From the NCBI RefSeq assembly GCF_029490015.1, contig NZ_CP120468.1:186001-250000 (forward strand): DNA of 64,000 nucleotides, written 5' to 3'. Source of the stretch: Halobaculum limi. Its GTDB lineage: Archaea; Halobacteriota; Halobacteria; Halobacteriales; Haloferacaceae. Each line of letters opens with the position of its first letter. Position 1 is the first letter of the stretch. The notes under the pieces were generated by a model. The model was not told where the DNA came from. It ran no database searches and worked only from the letters and a program-made list of their open reading frames with translations. Of the stretch, positions 1 through 8,629 are shown one piece after another. The position numbers were made by a program, and so were the translations under genes.

Positions 1-1244
1 CGTGGACGATGTACACGCCGCTGTCTGCCGGCGTTGGTAACGGGAACCAGATGAACGTCGGGGTCGACCTAATGCTACTCGGCTTGCACCTTTCGGGCGT
101 CTCGGCGACGATGGGTGCGATCAACTTCATCGCGACCATCTTCACCGAACGCGCCGAGGAAGTCACTTGGGCCAACCTCGACATCTTCTCGTGGACCATC
201 CTCACCCAGTCTGGGCTCATCCTGTTCGCGTTCCCCCTGCTCGGGAGCGCCCTGGTGATGCTCCTGCTGGACCGGAACTTCGCGACGACGTTCTTCGCGG
301 TCGAGGGTGGCGGTCCCATCCTCTGGCAGCACCTGTTCTGGTTCTTCGGACACCCCGAAGTGTACATCCTCGTGCTGCCGCCGATGGGTATCGTGAGCTA
401 CGTCCTGCCACGGTTCTCCGGACGGAAATTATTCGGCTTCAAGTTCGTCGTCTACTCCACGCTTGCCATCGGTGTGCTCTCCTTTGGCGTGTGGGCGCAC
501 CATATGTTCGCGACGGGCATCGACCCGCGCCTCCGCGCGAGCTTTATGGCTGTGTCGTTGGCTATCGCCATCCCATCTGCTGTGAAGACGTTCAACTGGA
601 TCACGACAATGTGGGGTGGGAACATTCGCCTCACCGCGCCGATGCTGTTCTGCATCGGCTTCGTGAGTAACTTCATCATCGGCGGCGTGACGGGCGTGTT
701 CCTCGCGTCCATCCCCGTCAACCTCATCCTGCACGACACCTACTACGTCGTCGGCCACTTCCACTACATCGTGATGGGCGCCATCACCTTCGCCGGGATG
801 GCGGGCATCTACTACTGGTTCCCGCTCGTCACCGGACGCTGGTACCAGCGTAGTCTCGCGAAGGCGCACTTCTGGCTGTGGATGATCGGCACCAACATCA
901 CGTTCTTCGCGATGGTGCTGCTCGGCTACGGCGGTATGCCGCGCCGGTACGCCACCTACCTGCCGCAGTTCGCGACGCTCCACCAGATCGCGACGCTCGG
1001 GGCGTTCATGCTCCTCGTCGGCGGGATCATCTGGGTGTACAACGTGTTCGTCTCCTGGATGGAGGGCGCGCGCGTCGAGTCGGGCGACCCGTGGCGGCTG
1101 GACGAGACGAACCTCAACACCGCCGAGTGGGACTGGTTCGACGCCAAGCGCGAGACGTCGCTCGCGGCCACCGACGGCGGTGAAGAAGTGAAAGCTGACG
1201 GCGGCGAAGTCGTCGACGACGCGGACGATAGCGACGACGAGTAA
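1..1244 (+). CDS. coxA: Cytochrome c oxidase subunit I (5'-truncated by window)
   Basis: Catalytic subunit of a heme-copper terminal oxidase in the membrane, reducing O2 to water and pumping protons. Reading is open from base 3; the start lies left of the window. Counting from the Met codon at base 9, the CuB ligand and cross-linked Tyr are in HPEVY (H115, E117, Y119), the CuB pair is H164-H165, K193 fits the K-channel lysine, and H250/H252 in GHFHY are the heme a3 and heme a ligands. The HPEVY glutamate marks an A1-type oxidase. Ten or so membrane segments are followed by an acidic halophilic tail. A T-rich stretch (about 1268-1282) after the stop is a likely terminator. Identification is secure; the N-terminal part is unseen. 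Confidence 0.96.
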   Translation, partial: WTMYTPLSAGVGNGNQMNVGVDLMLLGLHLSGVSATMGAINFIATIFTERAEEVTWANLDIFSWTILTQSGLILFAFPLLGSALVMLLLDRNFATTFFAVEGGGPILWQHLFWFFGHPEVYILVLPPMGIVSYVLPRFSGRKLFGFKFVVYSTLAIGVLSFGVWAHHMFATGIDPRLRASFMAVSLAIAIPSAVKTFNWITTMWGGNIRLTAPMLFCIGFVSNFIIGGVTGVFLASIPVNLILHDTYYVVGHFHYIVMGAITFAGMAGIYYWFPLVTGRWYQRSLAKAHFWLWMIGTNITFFAMVLLGYGGMPRRYATYLPQFATLHQIATLGAFMLLVGGIIWVYNVFVSWMEGARVESGDPWRLDETNLNTAEWDWFDAKRETSLAATDGGEEVKADGGEVVDDADDSDDE

Positions 1245-1374
1245 GCGAACCGTCGCGCCGTCACTCCCGATTTCTTTTCTCTGCTCTCCGACCGAGGAGT
1301 GACGACGCTATCCTCACCGCGCGAAGCGTCACCGCCGTCGCTGAGACGATGCAGACGACGAACCGACGACTGCG

Positions 1375-1461
1375 CTACTGCAGAACGAGGATCAGGCCAG
1401 TCGCGAACATAAGCAGGGCGATGCTGCCGAGTACGATCCCGAGGAGGTCCTTGTCGCTCAT
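1375..1461 (-). CDS. Putative 28-aa single-pass membrane microprotein
   Basis: An ATG-TAG reading frame of 28 codons on the minus strand. It encodes a short polar head (MSDKDLLG) followed by one hydrophobic helix ending in LILVLQ, so a single-pass membrane peptide. A TATA-like GGCTTTTGTCC lies about 27 nt before the ATG, the spacing seen for leaderless genes all over this window. It sits between the oxidase subunit I gene and a second small membrane protein, so a role near the respiratory chain is conceivable but only inferred. It is too short for normal ORF calling; no function is known to me. Confidence 0.62.
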   Translation of the reverse strand: MSDKDLLGIVLGSIALLMFATGLILVLQ

Positions 1462-1558
1462 ACTACATCGTGGGGGCGCGAGGACAAAAGCCCCGGCTTC
1501 CCGACCGCTCGTGCCTCGCGAGCGCAACCCCTATTCAGCCGCCGCTCGAACTCCAGTC

Positions 1559-1870
1559 GTGACTGGATCGACCGACGCGCAGTCCGACAGTGGGGCGACC
1601 GGCGGGTCACGAACCCTCGACGGACCGCGGTTCGTCCTCGTGTTGTACGTCCTGCTCACCGCTGTCGGCGGCGTCGGCGGCGTCCTCGTCGCGACGTTCG
1701 TCGACGGGATGACTGCACCCGCACTGTACGGCGTGTTCACGCTCCCACCGACGGCGCTCGGCTTCGGCCTGTACGGTGCCGTCACTATCGCGACCGTACT
1801 GGGCGTACCGCTAGCGCTCGTCGTCTACGTGTCGCGTCGGGTCGACGACCCACACGCCATCGACGAGTGA
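1559..1870 (+). CDS. Small membrane protein next to oxidase genes
   Basis: A 103-aa protein with a polar, acidic first 20 residues and three hydrophobic segments (about residues 25-45, 52-70 and 74-95). The GTG at 1559 is chosen as start because a TATA-like CCTATTCA (1530-1537) lies 26 nt upstream; a longer in-frame reading back to 1349 would place basic, non-halophilic sequence before it. Small membrane proteins of this kind commonly accompany terminal oxidase genes in haloarchaea, so it may be an oxidase accessory factor, but no catalytic motif is visible and the function is unassigned. Confidence 0.75.
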   Translation: MTGSTDAQSDSGATGGSRTLDGPRFVLVLYVLLTAVGGVGGVLVATFVDGMTAPALYGVFTLPPTALGFGLYGAVTIATVLGVPLALVVYVSRRVDDPHAIDE

Positions 1871-1938
1871 CGACGCGTCGGCGAACGAGAGCGTGTGGTG
1901 GCTCGCCTCCGTGTGCGGCACTCGCCCGCGGCGAAAGG

Positions 1939-1946
1939 ACTAATCC
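1939..1946 (+). promoter_or_regulatory. TATA-like box of the uspA-family gene
   Basis: ACTAATCC centred about 26 nt before the ATG at 1969, preceded by a purine-rich BRE-like GCGAAAGG. The spacing predicts a leaderless transcript. Confidence 0.5.
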
Positions 1947-1968
1947 CCATCCGTGAGTGGTGCGGCGT

Positions 1969-2370
1969 ATGTACAACGTAGTACTCGGCATCGACGAAGA
2001 CGAGGAGCACGCTCGCGCGGCCGCGGGCGAGGTAGCGAACCTGCCGGGCGACGGTAGCGAGGTGAAGGTGACGCTGGTTCACGTCTTCCAAGACAACCCC
2101 AGCGGCGCGTCCGCGACGCAGGTGGCGTCGGTCCGAGAGGCGCAGAAAGTGCTCGAGGAGGCAGGCTGTGAGATCGACATCAGCGAGTCCAGCGGCGACC
2201 CGGCCGACGAGATCATCGCCGTCGGCGACGAAGTCGACGCCGACCTCCTCGTCGTCGGCGGACGCAAGCGCTCGCCCGCAGGGAAGGCGCTGTTCGGGTC
2301 GGTCACGCAGACAGTCATCCTCAACGGCGGCCGCCCCGTGATGGTGACCGGCGTCGTCGACGCCGAGTAA
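1969..2370 (+). CDS. Universal stress protein, UspA family
   Basis: A 133-aa single-domain HUP-fold protein of the UspA family, cytoplasmic. It opens with the usual beta strand (MYNVVLGID). The C-terminal ATP-binding signature is present: GGRKRS, then a GKALFGSV loop with the Gly-Ser that contacts phosphate. ATG at 1969 is preferred over an in-frame GTG at 1957 because a TATA-like box lies 26 nt upstream of the ATG and the family starts here. Haloarchaea carry many paralogues; the particular stress served by this one cannot be read from the sequence. Confidence 0.93.
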   Translation: MYNVVLGIDEDEEHARAAAGEVANLPGDGSEVKVTLVHVFQDNPSGASATQVASVREAQKVLEEAGCEIDISESSGDPADEIIAVGDEVDADLLVVGGRKRSPAGKALFGSVTQTVILNGGRPVMVTGVVDAE

Positions 2371-2410
2371 CTCCCGGGCTCACGTCGCGACCAACACAAC
2401 CTCAGTTCTC

Positions 2411-2465
2411 TCGATTTTTCCGTGGATAGCGCCGCCGCTGTCGCATCGAGCAGTCGAAAAATCGA
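2411..2465. terminator. Bidirectional terminator between convergent genes
   Basis: TCGATTTTTC (2411-2420) and its exact inverse GAAAAATCGA (2456-2465) form a 10-bp inverted repeat. It lies between the stop of the stress-protein gene and the stop of the minus-strand thioredoxin-like gene. Each strand reads a T5 run after its own gene, which fits archaeal T-tract termination in both directions. Confidence 0.65.
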
Positions 2466-2484
2466 ACGAGACGCCCGCGCCGTC

Positions 2485-3198
2485 TCAGAACGCGTCGTCG
2501 ACGAGCGTCGCGACCGCCGCGGGCGACTGGTAGCCGGTCTCGGTAGCGACCGCCTCGCCGTCTTCGATACAGACGACCGCGGGTGCGACGTCGACGCCGA
2601 AGCGGTCGCGGAACGTCGGCGCTGCCTCGCCGTCGATGCCGACAACAGGCACGTCTGCGGGCAGTGAATCGAGCGTCTCGTCGAGTTCTCTCTTCATCTG
2701 CTCACAGGGGTCACAGCGGAGTCGCCACACGAACACGACCGCCCGTTCGTTGCTCGCGAGGAACGTCTCGACGTCCTCGTCGACCAGTTCGTCCATCCCC
2801 TGTGGGATGGGCGTTGCGGGGTCGATTTCGGTGACGATCGCCGCCATCGTCGCCCGTTCGACCGGGTCGGGGACGGGTTCGTCCTCGTCTTCGAAGTGCG
2901 CGCGAAGCGAGAGATACGCGACGAACTCCTCGCGCGTGACGCCCTCCTCGTCGATTCGGCGGACCGCCTCCGAGTACTCAAGGCCGAACGCGTCGGCGAC
3001 GGCCTCGGTGAACTTGTCTTCCGGGAGGTCGCCGTAGCTCTGTTCGTACAAATCGAGGATGTCGTGCAGCGCCGACGAGATGCGCAACGTTCCGTCGGCG
3101 TCCTCGCGGATGGCGCCGACCTCGATGAGTCGGTCGAGCAACGCCTCCGTGTCCGGTGGTTCCGGCGGCGTGCCCGCGTTAGGCTGGTTCGCACCCAC
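2485..3198 (-). CDS. Thioredoxin-like protein with N-terminal helical domain
   Basis: A 237-aa protein in two parts. Residues about 15-135 are acidic and helical with no recognised motif. Residues about 138-237 are a thioredoxin-like fold with the redox pair C162-C165 in RCDPCEQM and a proline-containing loop (VAPAVV) where thioredoxins have the cis-proline. No signal peptide is seen, so it should be cytoplasmic. It is the last gene of the ABC operon: its GTG start comes 2 nt after the livF stop, so co-transcription and translational coupling are likely. Possible jobs are disulfide reduction or general redox control linked to the transporter; the substrate is unknown. Confidence 0.8.
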   Translation of the reverse strand: MGANQPNAGTPPEPPDTEALLDRLIEVGAIREDADGTLRISSALHDILDLYEQSYGDLPEDKFTEAVADAFGLEYSEAVRRIDEEGVTREEFVAYLSLRAHFEDEDEPVPDPVERATMAAIVTEIDPATPIPQGMDELVDEDVETFLASNERAVVFVWRLRCDPCEQMKRELDETLDSLPADVPVVGIDGEAAPTFRDRFGVDVAPAVVCIEDGEAVATETGYQSPAAVATLVDDAF

Positions 3199-3200
3199 AG

Positions 3201-4085
3201 TTAGACACCCAGATAGCGTTCGCGCGTCTCCTCGTCGGCGCGCAGTTCTTCGGAGTCGCCGGCGAAGACGATGCTCCCCTGGTCGACGACGTACGCACGG
3301 TCTGCGATGTTCATCGCGGCGACCGCGTTCTGCTCGACCAAGAGGATAGTCGTCCCCGCCTCGGCGATACGTTCGATGGCGTTCTCGACCGTCTGGATGA
3401 TCTGCGGGGCCAGTCCCTCGTAGGGTTCGTCCAGCATCAACAGGTCCGTATCCTGCTTGAGTGCCCGCGCGATGGCGAGCATCTGCTGTTCGCCGCCCGA
3501 GAGCGTCCCCGCCTTCTGTGAGGCACGCTCCTCCAATCGTGGGAACACCTCGTACACCTCCTCAGTGCTCATTCCGGGGTGGTCCATCGACACGTTGCGG
3601 CCGACGACGTTCGACCAGTTGCGTGCCACGTCCGAGAGGTGGAGGTTCTCGGCGACGGTGAGGTTCGGGAAGACGCGTCGCTCCTCGGGCACCAGCGAGA
3701 TGCCGAGTGAGGAGACGTCTTCGGTGGAGTAGTCGGTGATCTCCGTGCCTTTGAACCGGACGACTCCGTCACGTACGTCCGGTGGCCGTGCGCCAGCGAT
3801 AGAGCGCAGCGTCGTCGTCTTCCCAGCCCCGTTGCGGCCGAGCAGCGCACACACCTCGCCCTCCTCGACGTGCATCGAGAGGTCACGCAGGATGTGACTC
3901 TGTCCGTAGTAGGAGTCGACCCCCTCGACAGAGAGCAGGTGATCCCCTTCGGCCGCGGCCGCCGTCGCCTGTTCGGCGTGGACGGCAGCCGCCTCCTCGG
4001 CCACCGCGTCGTCGGACTGTGCGTCGGCCGACTGTGCGTCTGCGGACTGTACATCGGGTGTCTGCTCGGTGGGGTCGGAGCTCAC
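3201..4085 (-). CDS. livF: HAAT-family ABC transporter ATPase, LivF type
   Basis: Nucleotide-binding subunit that powers import with LivG, LivH, LivM and the lipoprotein upstream. The ABC domain starts near residue 49, with Walker A GRNGAGKT at 83-90, signature LSGGEQQ and Walker B LMLDEP, ending in the LivF-type VEQN H-loop region. The first 48 residues are an Ala/Glu/Asp-rich extension with SADAQ repeats that LivF proteins usually lack; probably a disordered halophilic leader. The start is GTG, overlapping the livG stop by 4 nt. Confidence 0.93.
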   Translation of the reverse strand: MSSDPTEQTPDVQSADAQSADAQSDDAVAEEAAAVHAEQATAAAAEGDHLLSVEGVDSYYGQSHILRDLSMHVEEGEVCALLGRNGAGKTTTLRSIAGARPPDVRDGVVRFKGTEITDYSTEDVSSLGISLVPEERRVFPNLTVAENLHLSDVARNWSNVVGRNVSMDHPGMSTEEVYEVFPRLEERASQKAGTLSGGEQQMLAIARALKQDTDLLMLDEPYEGLAPQIIQTVENAIERIAEAGTTILLVEQNAVAAMNIADRAYVVDQGSIVFAGDSEELRADEETRERYLGV

Positions 4086-4840
4086 AGCTCCACCCCCCCG
4101 AGGTACGCCTCTTGCACTTCCTCGCTCTGTTGAACCTCGCTCGGCGTGCCATCCGCGATGACTTGCCCGCGGTTCAACACGAGGATGCGGTCGGCGATCT
4201 GGAAGATGATCTCCATGTCGTGTTCCACGATGAGGATCGTGAGTCCGAGGTCCTCCTGAAGTTCCTCCACGAGGTCCACGGTGTCTGCGGTCTCGTCCGG
4301 TGACATCCCGGCGGTCGGTTCGTCCATCAACAGCAGTTCTGGCTCGGAGGCGAGTGCGATCGCGATCTCCAGTCGACGTTTGTCCCCGTACGGAAGGCTT
4401 CCCGCCTCCACGTCGGCGTCTCCGAGCAGTCCAACCGAGTCCATCATCTCGTCGGCAGTGTCGTGGACCGCCCCGAAGCCAGAGAGCCGTTTGAGGAAGT
4501 TCAGCTGGAAGGAGCCGTGCTCGGCGGCCAGCGCCGCGATCTCGACGTTCTCGCGCACGGACATCCCGGGGAATATCGACGCCGTCTGGAACGACTTCGA
4601 GACGCCCGCCTGCACCGTCTCGTGGGGTGAGAGCGTCGTGATGTCGTTGTCGTTGAACTCGACGGTGCCGGCAGTCGGCTCCAACGCCCCCGTGATGCAG
4701 TTGATGAGCGTCGACTTCCCGGCGCCGTTCGGGCCGATGACCGCGCGGGTCTCCCCGCGGTCGACCTCGAAGGACACCTCGTCGACGGCGACGAGGCCGC
4801 CGAACTGCTTGGTCAGTCCGTCAGTTCGCAGCAACGTCAT
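4082..4840 (-). CDS. livG: HAAT-family ABC transporter ATPase, LivG type
   Basis: Second nucleotide-binding subunit, 252 aa. Walker A is GPNGAGKS near residue 37, the signature is a variant LPYGDKRRLE, followed by Walker B LLLMDEP and the H-loop VEHDME. The LivG-type insertion after Walker A (SFQTASIFPGM, with the gap before the signature) is present. ATG overlaps the livM stop, and its stop overlaps the livF start, so the four transporter genes are translated as a tightly coupled set. Confidence 0.94.
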   Translation of the reverse strand: MTLLRTDGLTKQFGGLVAVDEVSFEVDRGETRAVIGPNGAGKSTLINCITGALEPTAGTVEFNDNDITTLSPHETVQAGVSKSFQTASIFPGMSVRENVEIAALAAEHGSFQLNFLKRLSGFGAVHDTADEMMDSVGLLGDADVEAGSLPYGDKRRLEIAIALASEPELLLMDEPTAGMSPDETADTVDLVEELQEDLGLTILIVEHDMEIIFQIADRILVLNRGQVIADGTPSEVQQSEEVQEAYLGGVEL

Positions 4841-6015
4841 TCCTGCTCACCTCCGTCGGTCGCGGCCGCATCACCGCTCTCCCCATCGGAGCCGCCGGTG
4901 AGCATCGCCACGAGGTCTGCGCCCGCGCCGTAGACGCCGCGCGGGAACACCCACACGATGAACACGAAGACGGCTCCGAGAACGAACCGCCACAGCGACC
5001 CGATAGAGCCGATGACGGGCAGGCTCACTCCGGAGATGACGTTGGCGACGTACTCGAACACGAGCGCCCCCAACACGGGACCGACGAGGCTCCCCGTGCC
5101 GCCGAGGACGGTCATGATGACGAAGTCGCCCGACTGGATCCAGTACAGCCCGGTCGTCGGGTGGATGTACTGCTCGTGGATGACGAACAGCGCACCGCCG
5201 ACGCCGGCGAACACCGCGGAGATGACGAACGCCATCAGCTTGTACCGGAAGACGTTCAGGCCGACGAACTCCACGCGCTCTTCGTTCTCCCCGAGCGCCT
5301 CGAAGATGAGGCCGTACGGGGAATTGATGATCCGGTTGGCGACCCAGATGGCGACGAGGATCGACACCGCAGCGAACCCGTACATCACCGTGTACGAGTC
5401 CAGCAGCGGGATGGGCGTGAGCGTCGCGTCGAACGAGAGCGCGCCAAAGAACAGCCCATCCGCTTCGATGTTGGAGAAGCCGTTGTCGCCGTTGGTGAGC
5501 CACGATCCCGGCCCGAGCGCGTAGAAGTACAGCGCCTGGCCGAACGTCAGCGTCAGCACAGCGAAGTAGACGCCCGAGCGTCGGATCGAGACGAACCCGA
5601 TCGGCCACGCGAGCAGCGTCGCCACGACCGTCCCGACGACGACCATCAACAGCGGACTCGGGACGACCTGACTGAACAGCGCCGCCGAGTACGCCGCCGA
5701 CCCGAAGAAGGCGGCGTGCCCGAACGACAGCAGCCCAGTGTACCCGAGCAGGAGGTTGAAGCCGATGACAATGATGCCGTAGATGAGCACCAGCGACGGC
5801 AGACCGGTGTAGCCACCGATCGACACCCCGATCACGTCGCCGATCGTTCCCAGCACGTCGACGAGCAGGAACGGGAACACGACGAGCGCCGCCGCCGAGA
5901 CGACCACGACGAAGTCGTCGCGCTCACGGAGTCGCGAGAGCGGGGAGCCACCGCCGGCCGGTTCCGCCGAGTCGGCGACTGCACCGCCGTCGGTCGCGAG
6001 TTCGTCGTCGGTCAT
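4837..6015 (-). CDS. livM: HAAT-family ABC permease, LivM type
   Basis: Membrane permease of the importer, 392 aa, with an acidic cytoplasmic N-terminus (about 40 residues) and eight or nine membrane helices. The segment GYTGLLSFGHAAFFG is the usual LivM motif. The ATG at 6015 is chosen because it overlaps the livH stop in a TCAT/ATGA arrangement; a 29-residue in-frame extension upstream would be Arg/Pro-rich and lies inside livH. It pairs with LivH to form the translocation channel. Confidence 0.93.
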   Translation of the reverse strand: MTDDELATDGGAVADSAEPAGGGSPLSRLRERDDFVVVVSAAALVVFPFLLVDVLGTIGDVIGVSIGGYTGLPSLVLIYGIIVIGFNLLLGYTGLLSFGHAAFFGSAAYSAALFSQVVPSPLLMVVVGTVVATLLAWPIGFVSIRRSGVYFAVLTLTFGQALYFYALGPGSWLTNGDNGFSNIEADGLFFGALSFDATLTPIPLLDSYTVMYGFAAVSILVAIWVANRIINSPYGLIFEALGENEERVEFVGLNVFRYKLMAFVISAVFAGVGGALFVIHEQYIHPTTGLYWIQSGDFVIMTVLGGTGSLVGPVLGALVFEYVANVISGVSLPVIGSIGSLWRFVLGAVFVFIVWVFPRGVYGAGADLVAMLTGGSDGESGDAAATDGGEQE

Positions 6016-6968
6016 TCGCCCACCTCCCCGGTGCCGAACAGGCCCTCGGGCCGGAACACGAGCATCAACGCGACGAACAGGTAGAGGACGATCTGTGCCC
6101 ACTGGCTGTACGTCTGTGTCATCGCCGAGATGATCACACCCAGCACCATCCCACCGGCGATGGCCCCGCGGACGGAGCCAGCACCGCCGACGACGATGGT
6201 GAGGAACGCAGGAATCAGTGCCTGGTCGGTCCCGATCTGCGGGCTGACAGTCTGGATCGACGCGCCGATAAGGCCCGCGAACGCCGCCAGCGCAGCACCG
6301 AGCGCGAACACGAGGCTGTACGAGCGGTTGATCTTAATCCCAAGTAGTCGGACCATCTCGGAGTCACGCGTCCCCGCTTGGACGACGAGACCGAAGTCGG
6401 TACGCTCGATCGCCAGGTACGTCAGGCCGATGACGGCGAACGCGATGACGATGATGAACAGCCGCCACGATGGGAACAGTCCCACGAACGGCAAGTTCAC
6501 CGGCTGGGAGACGTTGAACCCGAACAGCGTCGACGGCGCGATCGACTGGAAGGTGTTCCCGCCGATGACGTTCTTCACCGTCTCTTCGACGATCAGCGCG
6601 AGGCCGAACGTCACGAGCAGTTGGTCGGTCTCCGGCCGGTCGTAGAACGGTTCGGCGACGAACCGTTCCATAAGTAAGCCGAGGGCGAAGCCGGCGATCG
6701 GAACGATCACGATGGCAGCCAGGAAGCCGCCCTCGAAGCCGAGCGTGGTGATTCCAGCGCTGTACAAGAACCCGTTCGTGAGCGTCGTCTCCTGAAAGAC
6801 GATCAGTCCCACGTACGCACCGACGAGATAGAGCGCGCCGTGTGCGAGGTTCAAGAACTCCATCGTCCCCAGGATGATGGTGAGGCCGATGCCCAACAAG
6901 GCGTAGATAGCGCCCTGCTGAAGCCCGTTGAGGAGTATCGATGCGATCTCGGACTGTAGGAGCAACAT
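6012..6968 (-). CDS. livH: HAAT-family ABC permease, LivH type
   Basis: Membrane permease, 318 aa, about eight helices. GLTIILGTMEFLNLAHG near the N-terminus is the characteristic LivH segment. It overlaps livM by 4 nt and lies 120 nt downstream of the binding-protein gene, a gap large enough for an internal processing or regulatory site though none is evident. Substrate type (branched-chain amino acid, short amide or urea) cannot be decided from the permease alone. Confidence 0.93.
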   Translation of the reverse strand: MLLLQSEIASILLNGLQQGAIYALLGIGLTIILGTMEFLNLAHGALYLVGAYVGLIVFQETTLTNGFLYSAGITTLGFEGGFLAAIVIVPIAGFALGLLMERFVAEPFYDRPETDQLLVTFGLALIVEETVKNVIGGNTFQSIAPSTLFGFNVSQPVNLPFVGLFPSWRLFIIVIAFAVIGLTYLAIERTDFGLVVQAGTRDSEMVRLLGIKINRSYSLVFALGAALAAFAGLIGASIQTVSPQIGTDQALIPAFLTIVVGGAGSVRGAIAGGMVLGVIISAMTQTYSQWAQIVLYLFVALMLVFRPEGLFGTGEVGE

Positions 6969-7088
6969 TATCGTTCGTGTAGGTGCGGCGTGGTCCGCAT
7001 GTGAGTAGTTATCGGTGGTGACATTCGTTAGCGTGGTCCGTTCTATCTTTCAATAAGGTGCCGATACGGGACGGCGATCAGTCGCCGA

Positions 7089-8435
7089 TCACTCGTCGCC
7101 GTACTCGCCCAGTTCACACTCGGCGGCTGGGCCAGCATCGCACGCGTAGCCGATGTCGTCGCGCGAGGTCTGAGAGACGATGTTGAGCAGTTTGTCTTCC
7201 GTCTGTTCTTCCTCGCTGGCACCCTGCATCACGAGCACGTCACGCTGGGCCTGGTGATCACACCCGCGCATCGTCTCGTCACCGAGACCGGCACCGCTGA
7301 ACTCGTAGTCCTCGAGCGCACGGATGACCTCCGGCGGGTAGAACGTCTCCGCCCGCTCGACGGCGGCGGCGTACTGGAGCGTCTGCGTGTACGCGATCCG
7401 CGCCCCGTAGCTGGGTGCGCGGTTGTGTTCCGCGCGGTACGCCTCCACGAACGACTGGGAGGCGTCGTCTTCTAGCTGCCAGTTCCAGTCGGCCGTGCCG
7501 AAGATCCCGTCGATGGAGCCACTGGCCGCCTCGGCCATCAGCCGGTTGTACAGCGGGACGACGATCTCCATGTCCTGATCGAGGCCTTGCTCGATAGCCT
7601 GCGGGAGAGAGTTCGCCGCGTCCAGTCCGTAGTGGTTGAGGACGAGGACGTCCGTCTCGTCGCGCGGCACGTCCGACAGGTACGACGAGTAGTCGGAGGT
7701 GCCAAGCGGCGTCGGCACCGACTCGATCTGACTCCAGCCGCCGACCTCGGTGAAGAACTGCTCCATCGAGGCCTGCTGAGTCTGTCCCCACGAGTAGTCT
7801 GCGTACAGTTGATAGAAGTTCAGGCCCTCGCCGTACTCGTCGCGGAGCACGGGCGCGAGCGCCTGCCCCGTCATATACGCATTGAACATCTCACGGAAGG
7901 AGTAGCGGACACACTCGCTCCCGGTCGTGTCGTTCGAGTGCGTGATGCAACACTGGAACAGGACCTTCTCCTCTTGACACAGCCCCTGCACCGCGATTGC
8001 GACACCCGAGGACGACCCTCCCGTGATCATAATCGCGTTGTCACGGTTGATCATCCGCTGTGCGGACTGGCGGGCGGTGTCGGGGTCGGTCGCAGTGTCA
8101 CCTTCGACCGACGCGACCGTCTTGCCGAGGACGCCGTCGCCCGAGAGGCCGTCCCACTCGTCGACCCAGCCGCCGCCGTTGTTCAGGTGCTCCTTCGCGA
8201 GGTTGTAGCCGCGAAGTTCGTCCGCACCCTCCTGGGAGTACGACCCGGACTGCGGGACGTTGAAGCCGAAGACGACCTCGTCGCCCTCGACGGGGTAGTT
8301 CCCCAGCGCCGGATACTCGGAGCTTCCGCCGCCACCCCCAGTACAGCCAGCCAATCCTGCGAGTCCTGCTACACCTGCCGCACCGGACGTCTTGAGCACA
8401 TCACGCCGCGTGAGTGTGGTGGTATCCCGTGCCAT
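7089..8435 (-). CDS. Tat lipoprotein substrate-binding protein of HAAT-family ABC importer
   Basis: Periplasm-facing binding protein, 448 aa, delivering substrate to LivH/LivM. R10-R11 in LTRRDVLK is a twin-arginine signal, followed by an Ala/Gly/Leu core and lipobox LAGC with C31 as the lipid anchor, then a Gly/Ser linker. The rest is a periplasmic-binding fold type I (Leu/amide-binding family). Start is ATG 8435, giving a proper Tat signal; the longer in-frame reading to 8477 crosses the promoter region. The mature part carries seven further cysteines (C153, C162, C163, C175, C392, C432, C440), unusual for an exported haloarchaeal protein, so disulfides are likely. Ligand unknown: branched-chain amino acids, amides or urea are all possible for this family. 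Confidence 0.9.
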   Translation of the reverse strand: MARDTTTLTRRDVLKTSGAAGVAGLAGLAGCTGGGGGSSEYPALGNYPVEGDEVVFGFNVPQSGSYSQEGADELRGYNLAKEHLNNGGGWVDEWDGLSGDGVLGKTVASVEGDTATDPDTARQSAQRMINRDNAIMITGGSSSGVAIAVQGLCQEEKVLFQCCITHSNDTTGSECVRYSFREMFNAYMTGQALAPVLRDEYGEGLNFYQLYADYSWGQTQQASMEQFFTEVGGWSQIESVPTPLGTSDYSSYLSDVPRDETDVLVLNHYGLDAANSLPQAIEQGLDQDMEIVVPLYNRLMAEAASGSIDGIFGTADWNWQLEDDASQSFVEAYRAEHNRAPSYGARIAYTQTLQYAAAVERAETFYPPEVIRALEDYEFSGAGLGDETMRGCDHQAQRDVLVMQGASEEEQTEDKLLNIVSQTSRDDIGYACDAGPAAECELGEYGDE

Positions 8436-8469
8436 GTCAAAACCCGTGAAAGCGACCTTAATGAACGTT

Positions 8470-8512
8470 CCGCCCATATACCCTTAACCTGTGTTAATAT
8501 ACGTAATATATG
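8470..8512 (-). promoter_or_regulatory. AT-rich promoter region of the first ABC operon
   Basis: Very AT-rich for this genome, holding several TATA-like strings on the minus strand (GGGTATATGGG, TATATTAAC, CATATATTACG) 40-75 nt before the ATG at 8435. Which box is used is unclear; more than one start site is possible. Confidence 0.5.
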
Positions 8513-8629
8513 AAAGGCACCCTCCCTATGATAATGTTTATCACACAGTGGTCGTTTCAGTCGCTCGATTAGGCAAGAAACGGAGAGCCAGTTGGAAGTA
8601 ATTCACGCTCGAACTGAGTCGTGGACCGC

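Noticed and set aside
3945-4085. SADAQ repeats in the N-terminal leader of the first LivF as possible functional repeat
   Set aside because: Only two or three imperfect copies in an Ala/Asp-rich disordered leader; comparable acidic leaders occur in the second operon.
2485-8435. Calling the first ABC operon a urea (Urt) transporter
   Set aside because: The HAAT family covers amino acids, amides and urea; no urease or amidase genes are present and no ligand motif decides it.
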